Shown: positions 34,337-43,682 of the stretch, piece by piece
Layout of the letters: every line of letters begins with the position of its first letter
How positions within the stretch are numbered: the first letter of the stretch is position 1
NCBI GenBank assembly: GCA_965198045.1
Contig: CBDAOL010000007.1
Span: 170,957-234,956, forward strand
Origin: CBDDEC01 sp965198045
Lineage (GTDB): Bacteria; Chloroflexota; Dehalococcoidia; UBA2979
Direction: 5' to 3'
Length of the DNA stretch: 64,000 nucleotides
The notes under the pieces: model-generated
Databases searched by the model: none
Told to the model about the DNA's origin: nothing
The model's input: the letters and a program-made list of their open reading frames with translations, nothing else
Position numbers and translations under genes: made by a program

Positions 34337-35422
34337 CTAGCCCGGCAACCCCTCGAGGACTTCAGAAGCCTCGTCGACCAGGCCCGACATCACGTCGTCG
34401 ACGGTACTCAGCTGGTTGAACCAGGCGATGCCCTGTCCAGCCGGGTGGTGTGCGAGCTCCTCGACCTTGTTGCGCTGAATCGAGCCCAGGAGGTCCCCGA
34501 CGAGGATGTCCTGTAACGGCATCTGGAGCGGGACCGGGGCGTCCTCGTCCTCCCACTCGTCCGTCCAGGCGCTGCGGACGACGCGCAGCGTCTTCCCAGA
34601 GTCACTGCGCGTGATCACCGTGTCGGCCGACCGCGCCCCCTCGAGCTGGCGCACCGCCTGCTCTTCGAGATGCGCCTCCTCGGTCAGTAGCCAGGCCGTC
34701 CCGATCCATACCCCGACCGCGCCGAGGGCGAGCGCGGCGGCGATGTGACGACCGGTGGCGACGCCGCCGGCAGCGAGCACCGGTACATCCGCCATAGCCG
34801 CGATCTGCGGGACCAACGAGAACGTGCCGATCGGACCGGTGTGTGCACCGGCGTCGTGGCCTTGCGCGACGAGGATGTCGGTGCCCGCCGCGAGCACCCG
34901 CTCGGCGTGCCGAGGCTGCCCGACGAGCGAGATCAGCGTTTTGCCGCGGTCCTTCGCCGCCGTGATCACGTCCATCGGGCTGCCCACGCCCAGGGCGAAG
35001 ACCGAAACATCGGACTCGAGGACGACCTCGACCTGACGCCGGGCCGACTCCTCGGACCGCACGAAGCGTGAGCGCCCCCCCGGCAGTCCGTCGCGCGGTA
35101 CGTCGTACTTGTCCCACAGACCATCGACGAACTCGCGATGCTCGTCCGGCAGCAGGCGTTCAATCTCCTCGCGGTTGTTGCGCTCGGGCATCCCCGCTGG
35201 GATGACGAGGTCGATCCCAAACGGCCGTCCGTCGACCGCCGAGGAGATCTGCGTCAGCGTCTCCTCGATCTCCTCGGGCGTGTTGCGTGTACCGCCCCAG
35301 ACGCCGATGCCGCCAGCGCGGCATACGGCCGCGACGGTATCAGCGGAGTGACTGAAGCCAAAGATGGGGTAGTCGACGCCGAAGCGGTCGCAGACCTCGG
35401 TGTGCAAAGCGGTCGAGGGCAT
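34337..35422 (-). CDS. Nitronate monooxygenase family protein
   Basis: 361 residues, ATG 35422 with a perfect AAGGAGG seven bases upstream. TIM-barrel flavoprotein: VDYPIFGFSHSADTVAAVCR, GGIGVWGGTRNTPEEIEETL, FALGVGSPMDVITAAKDRGK, the FMN-phosphate region VAQGHDAGAHTG, VPVLAAGGVATGRHIAAALA and GAVGVWIGTAWLLTEE. Family reaction: FMN-dependent oxidation of nitronates or, in related members, enoyl reduction. It follows a CaiB gene by 27 bp on the same strand, so both are probably one operon for degradation of an acyl compound. Confidence 0.85.
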   Translation of the reverse strand: MPSTALHTEVCDRFGVDYPIFGFSHSADTVAAVCRAGGIGVWGGTRNTPEEIEETLTQISSAVDGRPFGIDLVIPAGMPERNNREEIERLLPDEHREFVDGLWDKYDVPRDGLPGGRSRFVRSEESARRQVEVVLESDVSVFALGVGSPMDVITAAKDRGKTLISLVGQPRHAERVLAAGTDILVAQGHDAGAHTGPIGTFSLVPQIAAMADVPVLAAGGVATGRHIAAALALGAVGVWIGTAWLLTEEAHLEEQAVRQLEGARSADTVITRSDSGKTLRVVRSAWTDEWEDEDAPVPLQMPLQDILVGDLLGSIQRNKVEELAHHPAGQGIAWFNQLSTVDDVMSGLVDEASEVLEGLPG

Positions 35423-35449
35423 GTGCAGCCTCCTTATGCCTCGTCGAGC

Positions 35450-36715
35450 CTATGCGAGACGTTCGCCGACCGCTTGATCGGCAATCAACTGGTCGATCTC
35501 TTCGTCGCTGAAGTCAAGCTCGCCCAGCACCTCGCGGAGGTGCTCACCGTAGGCGGGTGTGCGGTCACCTGGCTGGTAGCGACCGTGGCTGAAGCTCACG
35601 GGCGGCCCGGGCATGATCATCGGGCCGACCACGGGGTGGTCCGCCTCGTAGACGAAGCCGTTGGCCAGAGCGTGCTCGCTGAGGAGCGCTTCCTCGAGGG
35701 TCTCGAGCAGCGAGCACGCCACGCCGCGGTCCTGGAGCAGGGCGCGGAGCTCCTCGCCGTCGCGCGTCTTGACGACCGCCGTGATGCGGCTGCGCAGGTC
35801 GGTGAAGTGCTCGCTGGGCTCGTCCGGCATCTCCCAATCGGGGTCGGACACGCTGTCGTCGTCAAGGCCAAGCGCGTCGAGGAGTCTCGTCAGTGCGACC
35901 TGGTTCACGCCGAGCGTGATCCAACGCCCGTCGGCCGTCGGATAGAGCCCACCGATCAGCACGGCGGTCTGGGCACGTCGTCGCGCCGAAGCCTCGCGCG
36001 GATGGGGCCGTTCACGCTGGACCCAGTCGGCGAAGTCGCGCTTCCACAGATCGACCGCGTCGAAGAGGTTGGCCGTCGCGTGCTGGAGCGCCAGTCCCGC
36101 CTGGTAGAGCGAGGTGGTCACGTGCTGCCCGCGACCGGTCCGCTCGCGGCTGTAGAGCGCGGAAGTGATGGCGAAGGCGAGCAGGCTGCCGGCCATGGTG
36201 TCGGCGAGGAACGCGTCAGCGAACCGCGGCACCTCCTCGTCGAAGTTGGCAGTCGACATCATCAGGCCCGACGCCGCCGAGGCCTGGAGGTCGGCTCCGC
36301 CGAGCCCACCGTACGGTCCGCGATGGCCGAACGCGCTGATCTCGGCCACGATGATGCGCGGTTCTTCGGCGCTGAGCGACTCGTAGTCGAGTCCGTGGCG
36401 GCCGAGCGCACCCGGGCGCATGTTCGAGACCAACACGTCGCTGCGCAGCGCGAGACGGCGCGCAATGGCCTCCCCCTGCGGATGCCGAAGGTTGATCGGC
36501 ACGCCGCGCTTGCCGCGCGCCTTGATGATGTAGTGGCGTCCCTCGCCCGGGATGATGGTGCTGTTCGAGCGCGTGAAATCGCCTTCGATCGGCTCGATCT
36601 TGACCACGTCGGCGCCCCCGTGGGCAAGCAGTTCAGCCGCGTAAGGACCGGCCACCGCGCGACCAAACTCGAGGACGCGCACGCCTTCGAAGATCCCGGG
36701 AGCGTTCGCGCTCAT
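35450..36715 (-). CDS. CaiB/BaiF family CoA-transferase
   Basis: 421 residues from ATG 36715, with GGATGAGGGCGGC in front. IFEGVRVLEFGRAVAGPYAA, ELLAHGGADVVKIEPIEGDF, KRGVPINLRHPQGEAIARRL, the catalytic-region segment RHGLDYESLSAEEPRIIVAE, GPYGGLGGADLQASA and GQHVTTSLYQAGLALQ are all typical. Full length, no breaks. First gene of a two-gene operon with nitronate monooxygenase. Upstream it faces the sulfatase fragment across a 147-bp divergent region. Confidence 0.88.
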   Translation of the reverse strand: MSANAPGIFEGVRVLEFGRAVAGPYAAELLAHGGADVVKIEPIEGDFTRSNSTIIPGEGRHYIIKARGKRGVPINLRHPQGEAIARRLALRSDVLVSNMRPGALGRHGLDYESLSAEEPRIIVAEISAFGHRGPYGGLGGADLQASAASGLMMSTANFDEEVPRFADAFLADTMAGSLLAFAITSALYSRERTGRGQHVTTSLYQAGLALQHATANLFDAVDLWKRDFADWVQRERPHPREASARRRAQTAVLIGGLYPTADGRWITLGVNQVALTRLLDALGLDDDSVSDPDWEMPDEPSEHFTDLRSRITAVVKTRDGEELRALLQDRGVACSLLETLEEALLSEHALANGFVYEADHPVVGPMIMPGPPVSFSHGRYQPGDRTPAYGEHLREVLGELDFSDEEIDQLIADQAVGERLA

Positions 36716-36862
36716 GCCGCCCTCATCCGCTGCACTCGACGCCGCTGACCGCCGGAGCGCCCTGTCTCGGCGTTGGGTGGTATCGTTCCCGTGGCCGCAC
36801 GGGGAGTGTACGCGGCGCGGGGCCGCGCGGACACCCAGGGGAGCGGTCGAAAGGCAGCCGAC

Positions 36863-37487
36863 ATGACCTCTCCAGAGCCGTTCGAGGGCCGAATCGGGCG
36901 TAGCTACCAAGATTCAGAGCCCTGGTGGCCGCCGCAACCGGCGACGGCGGACGGGAACAGCCCCAACGTCGTCACGATCCTCTTCGATGACATGGGGTTC
37001 TCCCACCTCGGCTGCTACGGATCGACCATCAACACTCCCAACATCGACGCGCTGGCCTCGAACGGTTTGCGCTTCACCAACTTCCACGTCACCGCGCTCT
37101 GCTCCCCCACCCGCGCGTCGCTGCTCACCGGGCGCAACCACCACGCGGTGGGCATGCGGGCGATCGCCAACTACGACAGCGGCTACCCGAGCATGCGAGG
37201 CGCGATCACACCTCACGCCGCGACGCTCGCCGAGATGCTCAGCGACCAGGGCTACGCGACGCTCGCGGTCGGCAAGTGGCACCTCAACCCGACCGACGAG
37301 GGCTCGGCCGCCGGTCCGTACGACAGCTGGCCGCTGCAGCGCGGGTTCGACCGTTACTACGGGTTCCTGGGCGGGGCGACCGACCAGTTCTACCCCGAGC
37401 TCACGCATGACAACCATCACGTCGATCCGCCGGCCTTGCCGGAGGAGGGCTATCACCTGACCGAAGACCTGGTCGACCACGCGGTCG
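36863..37487 (+). pseudogene. Arylsulfatase, N-terminal half with formylglycine motif
   Basis: From ATG 36863: PNVVTILFDDMGFSHLGCYG holds the metal-binding Asp pair, and ALCSPTRASLLTGRNHHAVG holds the C-x-P-x-R sulfatase signature whose Cys becomes formylglycine. VGKWHLNPTDEGSAAGPYDS and GFDRYYGFLGGATDQFYPEL follow. Homology ends after EEGYHLTEDLVDHAVAH at about 37487, where a DUF1501 gene begins in another frame. The C-terminal half of such an enzyme lies on the minus strand at 32005-33272. Confidence 0.85.
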
Positions 37488-38420
37488 CACATGGCGATCG
37501 TCCACGGCGTCGGCTATCCCAACTCGCCCCGCTCGCACTTCCGTTCGATGGACATCTGGCACACCTGCGAGCCCGACACGGTGGGCACCGAGGGCTGGGT
37601 CGCGCGTGCGATCCGCGACCTCGATCCACGGGGCGAGAACCCCGTGACCGCGGTCAACATCGGACAGAGCTTGCCACGCGCGCTGGTCTTGCCCGGCGTC
37701 TCGGTGGCCTCTGTCGCTGACCTCTCAAGCTATGGCTTGCTGACCGGCGTCGAACAGGAAGAGCAGCGCAGCAGGATGCTCCGGCGCTTCGCCAACATTT
37801 ACAGCGCCGCGATCGGGACTGGTACCGTCCAGGATTACCTCGGCCAGACCGGGCTGGACGCCCTGGGTGGGGCCGACATCCTCAAGGATGCACTCGGTCG
37901 CTACGAGTCCACGGTTGAATATGGCACTGACTCGCTCTCGAAGGCCATGCGCGACATTGCGACGATTCACACGGCGGACGTCGGCACCCGGGTCTTCTAC
38001 ACGCAGCTCATTGGCTTCGATACGCACGCGGCGCAGCAGCCCACGTTCGACAAGCTCTGGACTGAAGTCTCGCGCGCGATCTCCGACTTCTGGGACGACC
38101 TGCGGGCCCACGACGCCGACGAAAACGTCGTCCTGTTCCTCTTCTCGGAGTTCGGACGCCGCGTCCGTGACAACGGTTCCGGGACCGATCACGGGGCCGC
38201 AGGCGGCTGCTTCGTGATGGGCCCGGCGGTCGACGGCGGGCTGTACGGCGCATACCCCGAGAGGAGACCCGAGACCCTCGACCAGGGCGACCTCGTGCCA
38301 AATCAAGACTTCCGCGGGGTCTACTCGACGATTCTTGAGGACTGGCTCCGGCTAGACCCGGTCCCTATCGTCAACGGCCAGTTTGAGGCGCCCCGCTTCA
38401 TGCGGACCAGTCCCGCCTGA
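37488..38420 (+). pseudogene. DUF1501 family protein, N-terminus missing
   Basis: 309 residues from an internal Met: MAIVHGVGYPNSPRSHFRSM then DIWHTCEPDTVGTEGWVARA is conserved in DUF1501 (sulfatase/alkaline-phosphatase-fold) proteins, as are LIGFDTHAAQQPTFDKLWTE, VVLFLFSEFGRRVRDNGSGT and DHGAAGGCFVMG. About the first 110 residues, including the Tat leader usual in this family, have been replaced by the sulfatase fragment. DUF1501 proteins are secreted; this one would stay in the cytoplasm. Function of the family is unknown. Confidence 0.75.
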
Positions 38421-38537
38421 CGGCGGCCGCGCCTGAGCACGGTGGGGGCCCCGGCGGACCGCGCAGCATCGGTCGTCGCGGCGGCCAGAGTTGCCGGTCG
38501 GCGGGCTGGCATCTGGCACCAACGAGAAGGAGCTGCC

Positions 38538-39533
38538 ATGCCAACGAAGACCGTTGCGGGTCGAACCTGGCACTTCAGTCACCCGCTTGGGCATCACGTT
38601 GGCCCCGGCGGCTTCACGCATCCCACGGCGGTGGTGTCCGCCCCGGGAGGTATCGTCTACGTCGCCGACACCGGAGCTGCCGAAGGCTACCAGCCGGCGA
38701 AAATACGCAAGCTCGATGTCGACGAGGGGTTCATCATGGAGTTTGGCGTCGGCGACCTCACGTGGCCCGAGGGACTCGCCCTCGATGAGTCGGGAAACAT
38801 CTACTGCTCCGACGCGCACAAGCACCGAGTGATGGCGTACGACGAGGAGGGCGAGCAGATCGGCGAGTGGGGCGAGCCGGGTTCAGAGACGGGCCAGCTC
38901 AACGCTCCGTCCGGCCTAGCCTTCGACGGCGATGACAACCTCCATGTCGTGGACAGTCTCAATAACCGGATTCAGAAGTTCACCAGCGACGGGTGGCCGC
39001 TCGCGGCGTGGGGCACGCCGGGCAGCGAGGATGGGCAGCTCGATCGACCCTGGGGCATCACCATCGACCCGGAGGGGGATATCTACGTCGCCGACTGGGG
39101 TAATAACCGTGTCCAGAAGTTCTCGCCCGATGGCGTGTTCATGGGACGGTTCGGCTCCCAGATCGTAGACGGCGGCGAGCTGAACCGACCGTCCGACGTG
39201 GCCGTCGACAGTGAGGGCGATGTCTACGTGGTCGACTGGGGCAACAACCGCGTACAGATCTACTACGCCGACGGTGACGTGATCACCGGCCTCTACGGCG
39301 ACGCGCGCGAGTTCTCCCGCTCCGCGCTACAGGTCATGGACGTAAACCCGGACTACGCCAAGGCCTTCGAGCGGGTGGACCCCACCGAGTTGATCAGGTG
39401 GGGCCGCCTGGAACGTCCGCGCGGAATCGCCATCGACGACCAAGACCGCATCGTCATAACAGACTGCACGCGGGGCCGCTTGCAGGTCTATACCAAAGAC
39501 AAGGACTATGTCGTCCCGCAGTTCAATCTCTAG
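38538..39533 (+). CDS. NHL-repeat beta-propeller protein
   Basis: 331 residues from ATG 38538, GAAGGAG upstream. At least five NHL repeats with the pattern GLALDESGNIYCSDAHKHRV, GLAFDGDDNLHVVDSLNNRI, GITIDPEGDIYVADWGNNRV, DVAVDSEGDVYVVDWGNNRV and GIAIDDQDRIVITDCTRGRL. No signal peptide, so it is cytoplasmic or exported by an unseen route. NHL propellers bind ligands, proteins or RNA or act as lactonases and lyases. No catalytic metal site can be assigned. A decayed relative lies just downstream on the opposite strand. Confidence 0.8.
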   Translation: MPTKTVAGRTWHFSHPLGHHVGPGGFTHPTAVVSAPGGIVYVADTGAAEGYQPAKIRKLDVDEGFIMEFGVGDLTWPEGLALDESGNIYCSDAHKHRVMAYDEEGEQIGEWGEPGSETGQLNAPSGLAFDGDDNLHVVDSLNNRIQKFTSDGWPLAAWGTPGSEDGQLDRPWGITIDPEGDIYVADWGNNRVQKFSPDGVFMGRFGSQIVDGGELNRPSDVAVDSEGDVYVVDWGNNRVQIYYADGDVITGLYGDAREFSRSALQVMDVNPDYAKAFERVDPTELIRWGRLERPRGIAIDDQDRIVITDCTRGRLQVYTKDKDYVVPQFNL

Positions 39534-39775
39534 GCCGAATCCGCTGCTTGCGCTATGAGCAGCCGCGTGCCTCTTGAGCGCTGCAGGTGCCTCTCCCGTA
39601 GTTGGGATCGTGCTCGAGTGCCCACCCGGCTCGTCGTCAACGAGTACGATTCCGAGCGTGATCTACCGGCGCTTGGCGGTTCGTCGGCGGCGCCTGGCGA
39701 TACCGAAAAACTCACGACGCTGGGATGCATGACGCTACCCCGCTCCGGATGAGCTTCATGCAACGCATCCCCCGC

Positions 39776-40465
39776 CTAGCGCACCCAATGCGACCCTGCC
39801 CTCGTCGACAACGGCCCCGGGTGGTCCCAGTCAGGTCGTCGCCAGCGTGGGCTCTTCCCCGGGCGAGGCATGATCTGCGCCGCGGTGAGGGGGTAGGCCT
39901 CCTTGTGGTAGATCTGCACGCGGTTGTAACCGAAGTCGCCCACGTACATCCGGTCCTCGACGAAACGCACCCGAGCCATGAAGCGCTTCTGATCCTCGAG
40001 GATGGCGATGTCGCGCAGACGCAGCCGGCATGCCGTTCTTCAGGAGGTACCGCAGCCCAGACTTCGAGACCGTAGCGCAACCAAAGAAGCGCTCGACGTA
40101 GTGGCCATCGCGGTTAAAGAGCATGATGCGGTTGTTGCCACGGTCGGCCACATTGATATCGCCGTGCTGGTCGACCGCCACATCCGCCGGGCGGTTGAGT
40201 TCACCCTCGCCGTCACCGCTCGATCCGATCACCATCAATGGCTCGCCGGTCGGGCTCAGCTTCTGCACGCGGTCGTTGCGCCAGTCGCCCACGTAGATGC
40301 AGCCCTCCGCGTCCAGCGCGATGCCCCACGACATGTTGAACTCCCCCGGATCCGGTCGTCGACCACGGCGACCACCTCCCAGTTCCCCGCCGGCGGGTTG
40401 TCTGGCAGTGCCAGCGGCTCGCCGGCATACCACAGTCGTGATTCGGACTCGGATCTCGACTTCAT
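39776..40465 (-). pseudogene. NHL-repeat protein with at least two frameshifts
   Basis: From ATG 40465: MKSRSESESRLWYAGEPLAL, WEVVAVVDDRI. After a frame change near 40365 it reads EFNMSWGIALDAEGCIYVGD, WRNDRVQKLSPTGEPLMVIG, DVAVDQHGDINVADRGNNRI. After another near 40035 it reads MARVRFVEDRMYVGDFGYNR then VQIYHKEAYPLTAAQIM. Related to, but shorter than, the gene at 38538. The breaks rule out a functional product unless they are sequencing errors. Confidence 0.65.
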
Positions 40466-40771
40466 CGCATGCCCGCCATCATGCTGCGCACGCCTGAGGC
40501 CGCGGGCGACGTCCTCGTCTCGGGTGAAGTCGGTGTCGGAAGTGTCGTCCGTGAACGGATGCAAGGACGGCCCCGCCGAACATGGGCGGTCTGATCCCGG
40601 ACCCGTTGGCGGGATGTCGCGTCCGCCATTTCTCGCGCGGTGTGCCACCGGGCGCGATGCCGCAGGGCGTTCGCATGAACTCGTCTTGAGTCACGGTCGA
40701 CGGCGACGGCAGTGAGAATGGCGTATCATACGCGGGCCGCGAATCCGACTGCGAAACGTCGAGGAGCCTCC

Positions 40772-41977
40772 GTGCCCTTCAGCGCGAGTTTTAACCCAAG
40801 CGGCGGAGCCGCGATCGTGGGCCTCGGCATGACCGAGATGACGCGCGAGTACACCTACAACGCCTCGGGCCTCGCTGGGATCGCGATCGGTCGGGCCCTC
40901 GACGATGCGGGGCTGAGCAAGGACGACATCGACGGTCTGCTGGTCAACGCAGGTGTCGCGAACAGCGTCTCGACGGGGCTGCAGTCGTTCCTGGGCTTCC
41001 GAAATCTGCGCGTGGTGAACCACATGAACGGCCAGGGCTCGACGGCCGGTCAGATGGTCCAGTTCGCCTCGCTCGCAATCCAGGCGGGCATGGCGAGCTA
41101 CGTGGTCTGCGTCTTCTCCGACGATCCGCTGAAGACCGGCATGACGGCCGGTGCGGCCTACGGCGGACGCGGTCCCCAGCGCAGCGGCATGGCCAGTCTG
41201 CCGCTGGCGCACGGCCTGTTTGGGGACACCAACACGCAGTACGCGCTCGCCGCGAGGCGGCACATGGCGCTCTACGGAACGACGCAGGAGCAGCTCGGGG
41301 CGGTCGCGATCTCAACGCGCGCCTGGGCGACGATGAACCCGGCGGCGATGCAGCGCGAGCCGATGAACCTCGAGGACTACCTCAACTCCCGCTGGATCAC
41401 CGAGCCGTTCCACCTCTTCGACTGCACGCTGGTCACCAACGGCGCGGTCGCGGTGATCGTCACGGCGGCGGACCAGGCGCAGGCACTCGCGCAGCCGCCG
41501 GTCTACATCACCGGCATGGGCCAGGGGCACCCGGGCAACCCTCGACGTGCGGGCTACGAAAACGAGGTGCACACCGGCGCTGTACAGGCGAAGGAGACGG
41601 CTTTCGCCATGGCCGGCGTCGACGTCGACGACATCGACGTGCGCGAGCTGTACGACTGCTACACCTACACCACGATGGTGACGCTCGAGGACTACGGGTT
41701 CTGCGAGAAGGGCGAGGGCGGCGCCTTCGTCGAGGACGGCAAGCTCGGCCCAGGCGGCTCGCATCCGACGAACACCGGCGGCGGCCAGCTCTCGGGCTAC
41801 TACATGTGGGGCATGACGCCGCTCTCCGAGGCAGTGATCCAAGCGCGCGGCCAGGGCGGCGAGCGCCAGGTCCCGAAGCACGACACGATCCTCGTCTCGA
41901 CCCAGGGTGGCGTCCTCGACCACCACGCCACGCTGATCCTCAGTTCTGACGAGACCGCCGGCACGCGAAGACGCTGA
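40772..41977 (+). CDS. SCPx/thiolase-like acyl-CoA acyltransferase partner, nucleophilic Cys absent
   Basis: 401 residues from GTG 40772, chosen for GAGGAGCCTCC upstream. Thiolase fold: AAIVGLGMTEMTREYTYNAS, IGRALDDAGLSKDDIDGLLV, and the His-containing end GGVLDHHATLILSSDE. Where classical thiolases have the Cys nucleophile the sequence is HMNGQGSTAGQMVQFA, without Cys. Such proteins pair with small DUF35 OB-fold proteins, exactly as here: the next gene starts in a TGATG overlap. Known pairs act in sterol side-chain retro-aldol cleavage or acyl-CoA processing, so a lyase rather than a thiolase is plausible. Confidence 0.82.
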   Translation: MPFSASFNPSGGAAIVGLGMTEMTREYTYNASGLAGIAIGRALDDAGLSKDDIDGLLVNAGVANSVSTGLQSFLGFRNLRVVNHMNGQGSTAGQMVQFASLAIQAGMASYVVCVFSDDPLKTGMTAGAAYGGRGPQRSGMASLPLAHGLFGDTNTQYALAARRHMALYGTTQEQLGAVAISTRAWATMNPAAMQREPMNLEDYLNSRWITEPFHLFDCTLVTNGAVAVIVTAADQAQALAQPPVYITGMGQGHPGNPRRAGYENEVHTGAVQAKETAFAMAGVDVDDIDVRELYDCYTYTTMVTLEDYGFCEKGEGGAFVEDGKLGPGGSHPTNTGGGQLSGYYMWGMTPLSEAVIQARGQGGERQVPKHDTILVSTQGGVLDHHATLILSSDETAGTRRR

Positions 41978-42393
41978 TGGCGGAGCAGCAACCGACTAAG
42001 CCCGTCCCTCTGCCCGACGATACCTCGGCGCCGTTCTTCGAGGCGGCGCGCGAGAACCGGCTAGTGATCCAGCGCTGCACAAACTGCGGTACCTATTCCT
42101 GGCCGCACCGCGAGATCTGCGGCGAGTGCCTTGAGCCCGACCTTGAGTGGGCAGAGGCCTCCGGTCGCGCCACCGTCTACTCCTTCGGCGTGATGCACCG
42201 CGTCTACCACCCCGCCTTCGCGGACGAGGTGCCGTACAACGTTACGGTCGTCGAGCTTGAGGAGGGGCCCCGTGTCAACACCAACCTCGTCGACATCGAT
42301 GACGAGGCGATCGAGGTCGGCCTAGCGGTCGAGATCGCCTTCACCGAGGTGGACGACGGCGCCTACCTCCCCCTCTTCCGCCGGTCCGGCTGA
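41977..42393 (+). CDS. DUF35 OB-fold zinc-ribbon protein (thiolase/aldolase partner)
   Basis: 138 residues. DTSAPFFEAARENRLVIQRC starts the rubredoxin-like zinc ribbon CTNC...CGEC, followed by the OB-fold (ATVYSFGVMHRVYHPAFADE, VPYNVTVVELEEGPRVNTNL, IAFTEVDDGAYLPLFRR). Translationally coupled to the thiolase-like gene. In characterised cases the pair forms one complex that binds the CoA ester. Confidence 0.88.
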   Translation: MAEQQPTKPVPLPDDTSAPFFEAARENRLVIQRCTNCGTYSWPHREICGECLEPDLEWAEASGRATVYSFGVMHRVYHPAFADEVPYNVTVVELEEGPRVNTNLVDIDDEAIEVGLAVEIAFTEVDDGAYLPLFRRSG

Positions 42394-42717
42394 GAGCTCG
42401 GAGGCCGCGCTGCAGACTTTCCGCGCGTCCGCCAGTGATTGCAGCGTTTCCGGTCTCATGGGTCGTGTTGACCTCGGATGATCAACGGACTCATACGGCA
42501 TCGGTGGTTCGGGCGGTGCGCCGGATGGCCAGACCAGCAGCACTCGCTAGCCAGGCGCAAAGACGGTCCAGCCGTGCACGATGGCCTTGCCCGTTGTTCT
42601 TGACGGTGTTGTCGGGTCGGTGATCGGCATTTGTGCGACTCGCCGCCCGTCTTGATGACGCAAGTCACGGGCCACGGAGCGGAGCAGGCTGACTTCGAGC
42701 GGTGCAGTCGACGGCGA
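42394..42717. other. Intergenic region
   Basis: No gene or clear structure seen between the convergent DUF35 and cupredoxin genes. Confidence 0.4.
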
Positions 42718-43143
42718 TCACTCGACAGTAATGGTGCCCATCATGCTCGGGTGAATCGTACAGACGTACGCGAAGGTCCCAGCGGTGGTGAAGGTGTGCT
42801 CGAACCTGTCACCGCCCGACAGCGTGCCGGAGTCCCAGTCGCCGTCGCTGGATGTCGCCGTGTGTGGTACTTCATCGACGTTCGTCCAGCGCACGGTGTC
42901 GCCGACCGCCACGGTGAGCGAGACGTGCGCGAAGTTCGCGATCGAGGCGGGAAGCACCCCGGGCCCCTCGGTCGGATCGGGGGTGCTCGTCTCGGTAGGC
43001 ACGGAGGTCGCGGTATCCGCCGCCGTCGCGGCCTGCGTGGACTCGTCGGTCGGAGTAGAACCGGCGTCATCGTCACCGCAAGCGGCGACGATGAGCAACA
43101 ACGCAGCTAGGGCCGCCGGCAGCCAGCGTCGATCGAATGTCAT
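42718..43143 (-). CDS. Plastocyanin-like cupredoxin lipoprotein
   Basis: 141 residues from ATG 43143. Leader RWLPAALAALLLIVAACGDD with lipobox VAAC, a Thr/Asp/Glu-rich linker of about 40 residues, then a cupredoxin domain. Copper ligands: His of VPHTATS, then Cys, His and Met of YVCTIHPSMMG. A type 1 copper protein tethered to the outside of the cytoplasmic membrane, presumably an electron carrier. Complete gene; its upstream side borders the IS110 element. Confidence 0.88.
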   Translation of the reverse strand: MTFDRRWLPAALAALLLIVAACGDDDAGSTPTDESTQAATAADTATSVPTETSTPDPTEGPGVLPASIANFAHVSLTVAVGDTVRWTNVDEVPHTATSSDGDWDSGTLSGGDRFEHTFTTAGTFAYVCTIHPSMMGTITVE

Positions 43144-43302
43144 CGGCCTGTCTCGCTTCTCCCGGTGACCAGGAGCATCTAACCGATCGCTCTTCGTCCC
43201 CGGTAATTCGAGTCGTCGAACCCTCGCGGATTTCCTCGCGTGAACCTCGCCGATAATCGGCTTTCCGGCTTCCACCATTGTAGCGGGCGGCCCCCTCCGT
43301 CT

Positions 43303-43682
43303 CTATACTCCTTTCTGAAGTTCAAGGTGACGGTCAGGGAGCTCCTCGGTGTCTCGAGCGCCTACCGAATCTCCCGGGTGCAGTTCGATTAAATGCTCAC
43401 GCGTGTCTGAGATCTGACAGGGATGATCGGTACGACGCCCAGCCACCACTAGGCGGCGAGCGTTTACGGTGCCGGGTGGGCTCCCGGGCTCGGTCTGACC
43501 CCAGATTCTGACTGGCGCTTCGGCTGCTCTCGCTCTGATCTGTCGGCCGCGCCTCCGAGTCCATCTGGCACGCACCGGTCGGGCGAACGTGACCTCATAG
43601 GAGCCTGCCTTGGCGGCTCGTCCCTGTCCTGTCCGCCGTCCCGGCACGTGCGGCCACCCTGCACAGATTGTTCGATGAAGGG
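43303..43682. other. Non-coding left part of the IS110 element, possible bridge-RNA region
   Basis: No gene is visible in 380 bp. In IS110 elements the non-coding end next to the transposase is known to make the structured bridge RNA that selects target and donor DNA. Short GC-rich inverted pieces are present, but I cannot define guide loops by eye. Confidence 0.35.

Noticed and set aside
36716..36862. Palindromic GC-rich pieces between CaiB and sulfatase as an operator
   Set aside because: The inverted parts are imperfect and expected by chance at this base composition.
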